A DNA stretch of 64,000 bases from contig VWZW01004130.1 of NCBI GenBank assembly GCA_013397115.1, forward strand, positions 438,215-502,214, given 5' to 3'. The DNA is from Edolisoma coerulescens. Taxonomy: Eukaryota; Chordata; Aves; Passeriformes; Campephagidae. Under the pieces are notes generated by a model, which saw nothing but the letters and a program-made list of their open reading frames with translations, was not told the origin of the DNA and searched no databases. This document shows positions 34,860-48,055 of this stretch, piece after piece (positions within the stretch are counted from its first letter, which is position 1; each line of letters begins with the position of its first letter). The translations under genes and the position numbers were made by a program.

Positions 34860-37800
34860 GCAAGCCACGGTGAAGAGCTGCTGCCTCGATGCATTCAGTT
34901 GCTCTCCCGTGGGAGTTCAAGTGTGCTTTCTTCCTCGAGAGGACAGCTCAAAGGACAGGAAGATCTATGAGGAGTATGAAGACAATGCTCAGTGCTCTCC
35001 TTTCCTAGGGGTGACGAACCCTTCTCTGGACGACCCTGCTGCAACTGCCCCACTGCAGTGGTCTGTGAAGTAGAAATCAAAGGATGCAGAGGCAGGCGGT
35101 AGAAGTCCTTCAAAAATTGAGAAGTGGGAAAGGAAGGAAAGGCAGGTTAGTTCTCAAGAAGCAAGATAAGTTTGCCCAAGAGAAGAAGAGGAAGAAGAGG
35201 GGAAGTTGAGAAACAGAAGTTTTGAAAAGGGAATGGATGGTAAAGAAGAATGATGTGTCTAGGCAGAGCTGACAGGGAGGTACTGTGGTCTAAGGAAGGA
35301 GACGGGGTAGTCTGGGGAGAGTGGACACTCAGAATTTACAGGAGTTTCATCTGAACAAGACTAAGAATGTAGTAACAAAGATGTGGACCATTAATTTTTC
35401 CATGTTGGAAAGCCAGTTGCCAGGACTTTGACCACCAAGTATTTTCATTTGTGGGAGTGAAGTGGCAAAGTAGGTTAATCTGATGCTTTGCTGACATTTT
35501 GTTACAAGATCTTGTTTCTCTTTTTTTCTTTCTTTTTATCTTTTTTGTTTTGGTTTGGTTTCTTTGGTTGTTTTTTTTTTTATTATTTAAGAAGTAGAAT
35601 AGAGGTTAAAACAGTTCTGAAAGATGAGGGAAAAATAAAATTATCCTGAATTAGGTTGTTTTGCTACCCATTTAAACAGCTGAGTTTGTTGCAAGAGGAA
35701 AAAAAATAAGAAAGGGAAATAACGTGATATGTACTGCCACACTCAGAATCTTTGTTTTCTTCCTGTATACTATTTCAGGGTCAATTCACCAGAGTAAAAG
35801 CACATGAAATTTTCATGTGGTGGTTTGCTGGTGACAGTTTTATGGAGTTGCTTTTACTTCTTGGTCTCTTAATGTGGCATCTCCCCCCACATCACCCTGC
35901 TCCTGGCCATACTTAGCAAGAAGCCACCTCAAGAGCCTCCCACAGATTCATATTTTAAACTCCACTTCCCTAGTGTGGGCTCTCTATTGAGAGCACTGTG
36001 ATTAAACTGTGCACCCAGAGGATGAGATCATGTATTGCTTGAGCAGGCACTTATTCATAGCAGAATTCGCAGTGGAAGATTTTGTACCTTCCAGCAGGTG
36101 AGTCTTAACAAAAGCTTCCATATAAAAAAATGGGATCTTTAATTCATCTGTTAATTACAATTATTTCATTTTTCTGGCATTAGGTGAGTATTAATGCAGG
36201 TTAAGGAAAAAAAAAATAAAGCACTAACATTCATTAGACTTGAACTTTCTATTTGTCTTGAGCTTTGTTAGATTTGAGACCAGACTTTGTAAGACCTGAG
36301 CTTAATGGATTCTTCCAGGGCATATTTTCAGAAGCTTCAGAGATGAGTAAGTTATGCTGCTCCTTCAGACTCCCCAGAGCTTTACCTCTGCCTGCCTGCT
36401 GTCTCGTGGGAGGTCAGGTGAGAAGGAGCCACCGTGCTCCTGTGCAGCACCATGTGATGTCCAAAGCCATGCACACTAAAGGGGTGGGGGGAACACAGCC
36501 GGCACAAGCACTTAATTTGGCCCACCGTCCCAGGTCTCTTTTTAAGGGCACAAACCAGTCCATCCCACTGCAGTGTTCTCTGTGTCAATGCGAAGCTGAC
36601 TCCAGACTCCCCTTCTCATAGGAAGACACTGTTCATACAGCTTGTTCAATAGTCCTGGGCAAAGACCCAGCTTGCAGTGTTTGTCTCTGAGATAGATGTC
36701 ATTTTCTGGGCTTAAAAACATGCCCAGCACTGAAATAACTGTTTTGAAGCTACGTCTCTTCAGAGAAATTATATTCTGTGGGCATCTCACTGCTGCTTTA
36801 TGCCTCGCCTGGCTGCAAGGCTTTGGTTATTGTAACTTCTTTCGTCAACAGATTTTTTTTCTTTTCACAATATGTTCATCTAATTTCTTATCCATTTCCT
36901 ATCTCTTTTCATTTGGCAACGTTTGTCTCAGTAAGGAGGATTGGACTTCATCTGTGGGTATTACAATGGGTAAATATATCAACAATTTTTTACTTATGTG
37001 TCAGTCACTGGGTTGCGTAACACAGTCATAATGGTTTATTCTTATTTTGTGTGGGAGACAGTGAAACATTGGTACATGTAACATTAAAGGCTGCCACAGA
37101 ATGCCTCCTGTCAGCATACAGCCCCCGTAAAGGACATTAAATATTAAATATGGTCTGATGAACAGGCAAGGCTTTATGACAATAAATGTGTCGTTGAATT
37201 TCTCTGACTGTGCAGTACTGGGACATTTCTGAGCAAGAGCTCCCTCAGTTAAGACAGTCCCATTTCAATGTTTGCTATTAGCTGCTGACCAGAACTAGCT
37301 ACGGGCACACTATCTTAACCTGTTTTTCTTCTTTTAATATTTTGAGAAGTTTACATTGGTTTGAGGGAATTGATTTAGTTGAGTTGTGGGGGGGTGGCTT
37401 TTTGTTTGTTTGTTTGTTTGTTTGTGGGGGGTTTTGCGGGGGAGGCTTTTGTTGTTTCCCTGTTTACAAAGATGCTTCCATCACGATGGGCCCCTATTTT
37501 GCATTTTGAGCGATACACCCACGGATGAGCCAGGTTTATTCAGAGAGGACAGTTTCCTTCACAAGCCATAGAGGAAGGGTAACACCTAGTGGGAGTAAAT
37601 CCACACTGCAATTAAGAAATACACAGGGTTCCAAAGTATTGCCAGCATGACCCAAGGCACATAAAGAGAAAACTACAGTTTTTTGGTAGATGTGAAGTAT
37701 TATATATTCAGTTTCTTCGTGAGAAACTTAATAGAGCAAGAACACATTTTATCCCTCTTCTGAACTAAAGTGTTGGTTTATCATTTCTTCTAGCAGTCTT

Positions 37801-38516
37801 CACTGTGTGAAATGGTATAATATTGCTTAGAAAATACCTAATTGCATAAGCCTGCGTTGTTTGAATTTTAATACTGAATTCAGTGAAATATTTAGCCTTC
37901 TGCATAAAATCATCAAAAGGAGTTAGTGATCTAAACTGAACTGGAGGTTCAAATATGCTCATTTAAGCTTCACAATCTTGTTTAGAGGATGCAAGAAAAA
38001 GAGTCTAGTAGTCCCACAGCAAAGCATATTGCCTAAGAGTCAGGAATCTTTGCATTTTTGGCACTTACATGCTCTCTAAAACGTATGCCGTTCCATAGGT
38101 TTGACTTTGACAGTTAATGGATGGCTGTTAGCTTGAAGCCTTTCCCATTTCTGAATTGTTCTTCAGCGTCAGCATTGCACTCAAGTAATATCAAGTAATA
38201 TTTCCAAAAACTTGAATTGTGCATTATTCCACCCAATGACAGAACAGCTCAACTCCTTCTAAAGAGAGTGTTCTCTCTCTGCAAACTCAGTTTCACATGC
38301 TGTATGTAGTTGAACACAAATGCATAGATTTCGATATCTCATGTGAATTGTAATGAATGTTACCTGTGAAGTTACATCTGATAATATCTGTTCATAGAGA
38401 TTGTTTTGTCTCCGTGTTTGCATATGCAGTTGAATACGTTTAGCTGGAGCTGCATGTTCTAGGAAATCCAGCTGCTATGAAAATCCGTGTATTCAAGCAT
38501 GAAAGATATTGAAGAA
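34860..38516. other. Intergenic, upstream of KCTD12; no gene recognised
   Basis: The stretch contains purine-rich and T-rich low-complexity patches (35,120-35,230 and 35,515-35,590) and a (TTTG)6 run at 37,401. No open frame resembles a known protein. This strand-neutral upstream region may hold KCTD12 enhancers, but none is demonstrable. Confidence 0.5.
37401..37424. repeat. (TTTG)6 microsatellite flanked by G runs
   Basis: Six TTTG units are bordered by a G7 run at 37,388-37,394 and a G6 run from 37,424, with another G5 run just after. The G tracts could form G-quadruplex structure on the plus strand. Confidence 0.85.
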
Positions 38517-38600
38517 CCAGAATAATACAGGCTGTAAGGGACCTCAGAAAGTCATCAAGGGCTCATGCACTTTCCTCCTGCCAGGGTGCTACAGATATTG
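38517..38600 (-). mobile_element. CR1 LINE 3' tail fragment
   Basis: CCAGAATAATACAGGCTGTA then AGGGACCTCAGAAAGTCATC is the reverse complement of a diverged CR1 3' end. Like other copies it is strongly 5' truncated. Confidence 0.6.
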
Positions 38601-41600
38601 CTTTGGATAAGTTTGTGAGGGCAATGCTCTGCAGAGTCTGGGGAAGAGGGAGGGAGAGAAGGAGGAGAGACATTAGCTGTGTATTCTGTGTCCTTGGCTG
38701 ATAGAGTGTGACTGAGAAACATAATCAATTGAGTAATTAGTGAAGGTCAGAGCTGTGTTAATTTCCTTCAAGAACCTTTGCAAAAATTGGAAGACAAAAG
38801 GTACCCTCTCAATGTCATGGGGACATGCAGGTAGTTTCTGCCTCAGTAAAGAAGAGCACTGTAGAAGACACCTTCCACACACATCCTGAGCATCACTGAA
38901 TTTGGAGAACACAAGAAAAGAGGCTATGCACCCTACGTCAAATGGGGAAATACTCCCGGCTGCTTCTTTTCAGGCGATATCTAGGAAAATGCAATACTTG
39001 ATCTCCTGTTTCCCTGTTTTGGTTAATTATCAGGAAGTTACAGGCCTGTCTGATACCAAAGGAGCAGAAGACAGCTGTGTCATTTTATAACATGCAGTGG
39101 TGTGGTATTTTACATGCTCAACATGTGAGGCTTTTCTCCTGTGCTAAATTACTCACAACCCCTATGGAGCAGCTTTAAATCAGGGTTCTTTTTATGAGCC
39201 TGGGCTCTCTGAAATTAATCTTCGTATCTCTGTGAAACATTTAATTCATGTCTTCAAATCTTCCCTCAGGAATTCTCCTATCTGTGAATAAATAGCATTC
39301 TGACCTGGCTTCTCCCACAGCAACAAGAGAAAGACAACCAGACCTCTGCAAACGTGAGTGGAAACTACATCTGTCTTCTACATTAACCATCAGCGTGGGT
39401 CGAGAGCCTTAAGCTGTCTCTTAGAATTTAACAGTGTGAGGATTCAGCAAAAGTCCTCTCCTAATAGGGAAAATACAACTCATTATCTAGCTAATTAGGA
39501 TAAAAAAATCAACCTCTACTCCTACTTCTTACCAGTCTGCCTTCCTGTAGGGTTGGACAGGCTTCAGAATAGGTTTTAAAGGGGTAAAAGCACATTTTTT
39601 GGTGCTTTTGGATACCACCAAAAGATAAGAGCATTGATCTGCAGAGGAGCAAGTTAAGGGCTGTCCCTAAGTCTGTATTTCTGAGAAGCTAATCACAAGG
39701 GTGATATCATTCCTGGGTAGGAATTCTATCCAAGAGAATATGCCTTTTAATGAAATTTTCAAAATTTACAGGTTTTACTTACACCTTTTTCTTACAAAAA
39801 TGTGTTTTAAAAAAAGGAATTTAAAATATATTGATAGAATTATTCTTTTCAACAGAGTGATCCCTCAAAGGTAGAATAGTTAATGACATTGGTGATTCTG
39901 TGCTTCAAATTTTTGTATTCAGCTGTGATTTGGAGGTATACTGTTCACTAATCTAGCATGTTACAAAATCATGACTGTGGCCAGTGAACAGTAATTAATG
40001 CATTTGCTTTTGCTTTCTGCCAGTATGTACCAATGCAAGCTGTGCTTAACCCATGTTAACTCTTTAAGTTAGATTAAATAAGCAAATGAAATGCAGTCAT
40101 TTATTTCAACAGACTCAGAAACTGAATGTGCTGCTTTGTTCTCTTTGCATCTTTTTCTGTTGAGAACAATTTAAAATTCCTGCTACATTTAATAGAAGAA
40201 ATATCACAACCCTTAGCAGGGCTGCTTACATCATCTGCAAACATATGAAGGGGGTGAAAGCTCACAGCAGGCACTCTAGTACAGATAGGTTGGCAAATGA
40301 TTTTTTACTACCTTAGGTACCTTGCTTGACTACCTGAGAAAAACATGTTTGCACTAGTTTAGTTTTTTTCTCTGCTGAGACCTAAGTTTGTATCCCTGGT
40401 GGCAGAACTGACTTTATTGGTGTCAAACCCTGCTTGTTTCACACCCCATGTAAATTACTGAGTGGTATTAAACTGCCAAGGAATGAATGGCACCAGAAGG
40501 CTTGTGCAGTGTTTCACAGTCCCCTGCTTGCTCATGTCCCATCAGGGTATCAGTCCTGAAAGATGCTTTGAGTATAGGTGGTTCCACCTTCCCACTGTGC
40601 TTCAGTTAAGTGTCTCTCCACCAGACTTCATCATCTCTCGACACAGGCTGAAATGAAATTAATGAAGTCTTATTAAGAGAATCACTGTTCACTTCCACAG
40701 AGTTGAAGATTAAAAACAATTTCTATACACATAAAGAGAGAGAGAGAACCTTCAATGTTAGCATAGTCAAACTTGTTTCTCCTTCTTTGGCCTCAGAGCC
40801 TCCTACATGGTGGGTGCAGCTCCACAAGCTATTAGCTGCTCCAGATATCCTGGAAAATATCCATTCTGTCAAGACCTTGCCAAAGTACATGTCACCACCG
40901 GCTATAACTAGAGTTCATGCCAGTGAGGACATCTGTGAGTGAAGGCTGTAATTAGATACTCTGAGCTCCTGCAGGCAGTGAATCTCAGCTGTTCAACCCG
41001 TGCCAGAAAGAGATGCTGGACCTCCTATTCGCTGATACCCTTCTTGACCTGCTATGTAAAATAATGTGTCATGGAGAATAGATTTCAGTTACTTGGCAGG
41101 GGAAATGATTTGCTGCTAAACTGCCAAAAATCTTTGCCTAGAGGGTGAGACAGCAGACAGCCTTCTGTTAGGGCCAAAGTTGAGTTTGCCAGAACATTTA
41201 TTTCCTTCAGCCCTTATCCTTAGCAGTGTTTCCAAAACTTCTCCTACCCGTTATCCACTGCATAAACCAACCTGATTTTTGGTTTGGATTGAGCCAAGCT
41301 TGAAGAAACCTGGAATCAACTTAATCAGGCGTAGCTGATGTTTCCCAGCTTGCTGATGTGCCGTGCTAATGAGATGTTATTGCCCAAAGTAATAAAAAGC
41401 ATCTGTTTCTTACCTGTAAAGAAAGACTGAGGGTTGCTGCTGCTTGTTTGAAGGTGAGTTTGACAAGCTTGTCTTCCTTCTTAGAAAAGTTCACTGCATG
41501 TATTTTGCTCTTGGCCTCTTGGAGAGGCCCAAATAGAATTCAATTAATGTGTCTAGAAAATTCTGAATGTGCTTTCCTGTTCCAAGTGTTTATATAGAGG

Positions 41601-43807
41601 GATTATTGCTCTGCTTTGTAGAGATTTCCTGTAAGATATCATCTATCTATGATCCATGTATGTAAATGCAAATAATACACTATCACTAAAAATGAACTTA
41701 TCAACAGAATAAATGTTTGAGAGACTGTTTGGGACATGTAAGAGATACATGGATTGAAGAGTGTTAAGTGTTTAGGTTTCATGAAGTTTTAATGAAGCAA
41801 ATGTCTGGATTTACAGAAAATCACAGCCACTTAATTCCAACAGCCTACAGAGTCTTGAAGCCCTCGAGAATATAGGAATTAGATTTTTAAGAGCCTCTCT
41901 TGTCTTTGTATAATGCAAGCTGTTGAAAAAGAAAAGATTATTTATGAATTGCTTATGAACCAAGCACAGAAGCATCTTTCCTGTGTCAGCAACACGACAA
42001 CAGCAGAAGTATATACCCCGAAGTTTTGCTAGCCTGGAAAGAGTTATGCCCATGCAAAGCAAATTGTTTATTTGTTTTCACCTTTTAATTTTTCATGAGT
42101 GTTGTGTACAGTTCTTGCTGAAATACCTTTCTCAGAAAATGGAAAGCTTTCCTCATTATTGTTTGTATTTTTTAGCTGAATGCCAAGAGTCTAGATTGTA
42201 TCAGAACTGAGTCCCCTAAATAAAATCCTTTCAAATAAAACAAGCAGAAAAAATCTATTCATCTCAAGGAGGTTAAATCACATATAAATAGGTTGAGATT
42301 ATAGGATGGATGTATCTTAGTGAAGGGGAAGCTTATCTGAGAAGGGGAAGATAAGCATAAAGCCTGCAGTCATAGTGACAGTAAAAGGCTTCTGAAATAA
42401 GAAAAGATCTCTTTGTAAGTCGAGATATTGTTTGTGACTGACAGTCTGAAAGAGGGAAAAAATTAAAAGTGCCAAGTGTAAAGGATTGTTAAGAGGGAAG
42501 AGGAGAAAGGAAGAAATGAAATATATAGCTAAGGAAAAGTAAAATAAGTACAGAATTATTACTTCCGTATTTTATGAGCCCTCAGGCCCATCTTTTCAGT
42601 GTTTTAGAGGAGTACGATAGCTACATAATCATGTATTTAACACTGTGTATAATACTGATATATATATATAATACAGACAATAAATGTGTTTATTCAAACA
42701 TGTTTGATAGTGGAGTGACTTTAAAATACTCATCAGTCACCTACCCAGGTAATCTCCCTTCTTAATCTCTCAGCCTCTGTCCCCAGGTTAAGGCTGTTGT
42801 GGCTCTCTCCTTGATTTCTAGTGGACAAAGGTGATGTTTCGATCACTGCCAGTTTGACAACAGGAAGGCACATACTTGTAGGGGAGGTTCTGATTACTTT
42901 TTCCAAGAAACCTCTATCTTTATCCTTTTACTGTGTCATTGCTTTGTTCCATCATCCCTAGTGAATATATTCAACACACCTGTTTGGGGATTTTTTGCTT
43001 TGTAGTAGAAAGAAAACATTTGTGAAGGCAAAGAAGGTACTTACCTATGACCCTAAGAGTTGGCATCGTTGCAAGTACAGGAGGCCACATTCTCAACAGT
43101 GCCAAGTTAGCTACGTGTCATGCACCCAGAACAGGGCTCAAGAGCAGGATGGACTAGAGGAGCAGATGAATGGAATGGAGAGGGTCTCCTGATAGCTATA
43201 TGGAGGAAAAATATTTTAAACTGTATTTAATATTAGTAATCATATTGCCCATGGGAGCTCTACAGAAGTGAGCTGGGTGCATTGCAGCAGTATGTATTTG
43301 ATATACAGGTTGGGAAACATCAAGATAACCTCATCTATGCATATTATAGTGACTGACATGCTGTAAAACTGACTGTATAATATCTGCCCAAGTAGTTTCT
43401 CCCTGCTTCATATAATTTATTCTACGTAAACCTTTTTTTTTCCCCATGCATTGAGCAAAAATGGTTTTGCTGATACTGTGCTTTCTCTGTGAAGAATAAA
43501 ATTTTGTTTACTAATCTCAGCTGGGTATTGTCAGTAAGTTTATTGGGCATTTAAACCTTGCAGACAACACCAGATTAAGCTAACACCTGGTTTGTTCCAC
43601 TTACCATACCTACATCTTGTTCTGAGTGTTCTTGTAGGATTTAAGCAATTCCTCTTCTATATAGCATTCAGCTTACTCAGAGCACAAAATACTAGGTTGT
43701 ATAAGAAAATTTATGACATTCTAAAGAGTCTTGGTTGAAGACAAAGCTTATTAGCGGTCTTAGCCACACAACTTCCACTTACATTAATTGGAGCTGTTTG
43801 CCTAAAT
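38601..43807. other. Intergenic stretch, no gene recognised
   Basis: Only short open frames without similarity are present. Notable details are an inverted pair of GATA motifs at 42,331-42,356 and a short TA run near 42,660. No RNA gene or intact transposon is visible. Confidence 0.5.
42331..42356. promoter_or_regulatory. Inverted pair of GATA-factor motifs
   Basis: GCTTATCT at 42,331-42,338 and AGATAAGC at 42,349-42,356 are perfect reverse complements, 10 bp apart. Each contains the AGATAA core bound by GATA factors. It could also form a small hairpin. Regulatory use is not shown. Confidence 0.4.
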
Positions 43808-43862
43808 CTTGGACTAGGTGATCATCGTAGGTGCCATCCGACTGAAATATTCTGTTCTATTT
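43808..43862 (+). mobile_element. CR1 LINE 3' tail fragment
   Basis: CTTGGACTAGGTGATCATCG followed by GGTGCCATCCGACTG and ATTCTGTTCTAT matches the diverged CR1 3' end pattern of GGACT-GATGATC, GTCCCTTCCAAC and ATTCTRTG. Confidence 0.65.
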
Positions 43863-46150
43863 TCCTCAGCTCTGAGTATTTCAAACCTTGTTACTATGCA
43901 AATCGCAAATCCATCCACACTTCTTCTGGCAAATTGCTGCACAGGAAAGCATAACTAATTTAATTTATTAATCCCTACCCCTGAAGCACAAACATCTATC
44001 ACCTGAGCTAGTAAGACAATAGTTAGGTTTGAGGTCTTTCAAGCTGCTGTATCAGAGTGAGAAACAATATACTGTCAAATGCGCACGAAGCCTGAATGTG
44101 TTTTGTCTGCTAACACTGTGTGAATAAGAAAATATGTATAAAATATACCCCATATAATTTTTTTCTTAACTTCTACTTTCCATCTTTACTAAGTTTGAAT
44201 GTCATAGTTCCTATATATATAATCCCCAATTTTATTCAATGATTTCTTGATTTCTTTATTATTGTTAGTAGCAGTAATAGTAGTATTTTCTGTGTCATGT
44301 GTTCTAACTAGTCTGGGAATATCATGTTCAATATTTGTGTTAAGATTCACAGTAGTTTTCCTTAGAAAGGACTCTGAGTATGTTCACAGTGCTTTGGCTG
44401 GGCAAACTTCCTAGCCTGATGCATGCAAATGAGGACCCAGTGAAATACGCCTCAGTTGGGAAATGCCAGGCACCTGGCTGTCCAGGAGGTAATGCTGTAT
44501 TAGTCTTTTTCTCACACTTGAGAATCATATCTGGCTGGGGAAATAGTCCTTTTCTCCCCTCTTGTTCATGCTGCCAGTGCTAGAAGCTAACCTGCCTGAA
44601 TTTGCACTGCAGGAGGAAAGAAATACATTGGAATGCATTTGTTTCAGTCAGTTCTTTTTTGACATCCCAAAGAGTTTCCAGGCATAAAAAAAAAACTACT
44701 AAAGGCAGCAGTAAAGCAGGGTTCAGGCTGAGGGATTTGAATGATTCATGAGGAAGGACTCTAATAGGGAAGAAGAATGGGCTTACAGAGTGGCGTTCAT
44801 ACACCTCGGTAGTGAAGCAGCAGACAGCTTGGCTTGATAAGCAAGGATGATCCTGATTCAAAGCAGTGCAAGACAAAGCATGAGCAGGTGTTAATGCCAC
44901 ACTGTGTGCCAAGCGCTCTTTTTAATATGAAAAGCAGTTTTCTTTAGAATCTAGCACAAAGAAGTGGTGTTCTGAAAGCCAGGAAGCAGATCTTTCCCGG
45001 TGAAATCAACATGCAAATGTAAATATAGAAGTTGAAACTTTGGCCTCTCTCAACTTGGTGGCTGCAATTCCCTACAGTTTTTGCCAGGATACGTGACTGG
45101 CTGCACAGCATACATGTCTTTCCATATGTAGTTCTGTATTTCATCTAAATGCTTTCTGGGGGAAGATCTGAAATTTAATTTCCCAAATAGTAGTTACTTT
45201 AAAATTTACATAGGCGTTGTTGTAAGAAAAAATCATCACCCTTTGTCAGTTTCTGGCAACTTTTGTAACTCAGTAATTAAATCACAGATTCTAATCTAAT
45301 TCTTTATTAAAGCGTCATCAAAAGCTTCAGGGTCACAGGCCTAGCTGTTAAAATCCCAGTATAGTTTAATTAGCACCAACTTTATATTGACTCTTAGATA
45401 TCCTTCACTACTCAGGTCTGTTGTGACTGAATTTATTTGCAGGAGCCACAGCTCCTGCCAGCCACAAACGTCAGTGCCCCATTTCCACAAAACTTTAGAG
45501 CAATAGTAGTAGCTATTATCTTTTACCAATAATGTACCATTTTAGCACTACAAATGTTGTGATGGTTTCTAATATGACCTTAAGATAGTGTTGCTTTAGG
45601 TGCAGCTCTGATAGTGTTTATCAAAGACAAGGTGTGTAAGACTCAGGCTAATAATTTCAGCTGTATAGGACAGGTGATGCAGAAAAAGAGTCAATACATG
45701 CACTATCACTTCAGGTCGTGCATTTCAATAGGATTTTAACGCATTTTTCTTGCGTATTATTCTTACCATTATCACTCTTGTCTGTTGCCCATCATGCCTC
45801 TCTTTAAGGACAGCATTGCTGATATGAAGCCTTAGTCTGGTGAGAGGCTAATTGCCTGCAGTTTCAGTAAATTCCTAACCAAACGCTCTACACTAAACTA
45901 GCCAAAGACAACCAGCATCAAAGCAGGGGACTAAACTGCAAAACAGGGTGGCAGGAAGGCTTGCTTTCTTTTTAGAACTGTGACAGGACCGTAATGGTAG
46001 CTTATATTATTACCTGATGCTTTGCAAAGAGCAAAGCTGGTATTTAATTTTATGGTAGATAATTTTCAACTATCATTTTTTAAAAATTTTTAACATTTAC
46101 AGTAAATGCATTTTTACAGTGCATACCAGCTTTTAGCATCCAAGCTTTAA
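43863..46150. other. Intergenic stretch, nothing recognised
   Basis: No gene, RNA or repeat could be supported here beyond short AT-rich runs. Confidence 0.5.
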
Positions 46151-46208
46151 GAATTGGACTCAGTGATCTTTGTGGGTCCCTTCCAGCTCAGAGGATTCTG
46201 TGATTCTA
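46151..46208 (+). mobile_element. CR1 LINE 3' tail fragment
   Basis: GAATTGGACTCAGTGATCTT, then GTGGGTCCCTTCCAGCTCAG, then ATTCTGTGATTCTAA is a clear CR1 3' end with its terminal octamers. It is truncated to about 58 bp. Confidence 0.85.
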
Positions 46209-48007
46209 AAGGAAAGCTTTGGTGCCCTTGGTGAGCATGGGAGCCACATCCCTGGGAGCAGCAGGTGGCAGTGCTGTCTCTGCTCTGTTTTTAAGGCACT
46301 GCAGTAGAACCAGCTGGAAGAAGCCATTTCACAGAGTGTTTAATAGTTCAGGTTCCTGCAAGCAAAAGCACTTCTGCTTATGGGGAGTGCCAACTGGCCT
46401 CATCAGGGTGGTGTGAACTTACCCTCCAGACTGAACCGTAGCCTTCTTTCTGCACGTGAAATTCCTCCAAGACATGCACATAGCATTTGCTCCAGTTTAT
46501 GTAGCAAGGAGTACAAGTGACTTTTCAATGCTTTTAATTTTAACCCAAGATTTATTTACCTAAAAATGATTGAACTGTGTATCTTTACTGATTTTGTTGG
46601 CAGCATGCTCTGTTAGGCACAGTTGCCACTCATTCCTAGAGGTTCTCAGCAGTAGGTACAGCAGCAGTGTCAGTGACAGGAGCACACGCTGCCCCTGCAA
46701 TGAGGCTTCACCACATAACTACAGGCCCGTCAGGAGGGCAGTGGATGGGATGCCTGGCCATGCCTTTGTCTCCTCCGGGTCTGCAAACTCTGCGTGCAGG
46801 CCATGGGTCTGAGGTCATGTGAGACTGGCTGGCTCAGCCAGTGTGCTGATGGTTCGGGAGCAGGTTGTCTTGCAGGCAGAGATAGCTGAAGTGGTCCAAG
46901 ACCCAAAACACAAAATTAAAGTTTAAGCAATGTAGATAACCAGGGGTCCAAAAGCAGTGCGCACCACTTCATGCTCTGCTGTTTATCAGCACAGACATGC
47001 CAAATAGGATATCTGCTACCCACAGGGAGCAGGGGCAGGACTGGAGGAGGAGCAGGGACAGAGTGACAGCCGCTGCCTTAGCTTGTTGGAGAGTGATGGG
47101 GAAAGGAATGACTTGTTGCAAACGCATGATGAGAGTAAGCCACAAGACCAGGCCTTCGTGATGAGTGTGATCAAGTGGCATTACCCTTTCATTTTTTAAT
47201 TCTCCTTTTTTTTTTTTCCCCCACTGTATTTGGAACAACCAAGACAAAAGCAGAACCAATAAAAACAAGAAATGTCATCTGTGGTCTCTGTTATCCCAAG
47301 AGGACTCACATAAAGTATGAATTAGGTCACAGGAAGTAAGATAAAAAGCATAACTATAAACTGAGAAAATAAGTGAAGTAAAGAATTTTTCTTTGAAAGG
47401 GTGAGATGTGAATCACTGAGGTCAACAGTTTCAAGACATGTTAAACTAGATATCTGCCTAATCACCAAAGAATTTCTGTCACCTTCTTTATTACATAAAT
47501 ATGGATCTGGTTTTGTTTTTCATCTGAATTCCTCAAATGGGACATCCGAGTTATTTGTTGCGGTGTCAGGAAAATAAAGAAAACCCTTGGCCCCTCTGAA
47601 AAGACATACCAGTCAAAGTGGAGACATCTGGAAGTTCCCCTCTGAGATAATCTCTAAAATTTATTCCTGTTAGTAATGGTGTCTTATGAAATGCTTTTTT
47701 CAGAAAGGGCTTGGATAAGAAGTGATATTTTGGTGAATCAGCTGAGAAAGTCAAGCGCAGACAGAAGTGGGAGAAGGAAATAAGCAATTATGCTGACCCA
47801 AGGTTCATTGCCAGGACTGAGAAAGGTGAGATAATTTGTGCATTTTCTTGCTTTGGACTCAAATGGGCTGCATCTGGCAATGGGATAAACTGACAGCATT
47901 AGCACAGATCAGCATTAGGTGAGTGAAATTAAATTAAATGAACACACACATACAGAGACCTGGAGGAATTGCAGACCCATCTTCAGAATTTTGTTAGCAT
48001 TTTCAGA
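46209..48007. other. Intergenic stretch, no gene recognised
   Basis: GC content is locally higher around 46,210-47,100, with several short open frames, none similar to a known protein. Confidence 0.5.
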
Positions 48008-48055
48008 CAATCACAGAATAATTACTAAGGTCATTGAGTCCAACTGTTAACCATA
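48008..48055 (-). mobile_element. CR1 LINE 3' tail fragment
   Basis: AATCACAGAATAATTACTAA then GGTCATTGAGTCCAACTGTT is the reverse complement of a CR1 3' end variant in which the GGAAGGGACC block is reduced. Confidence 0.6.
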
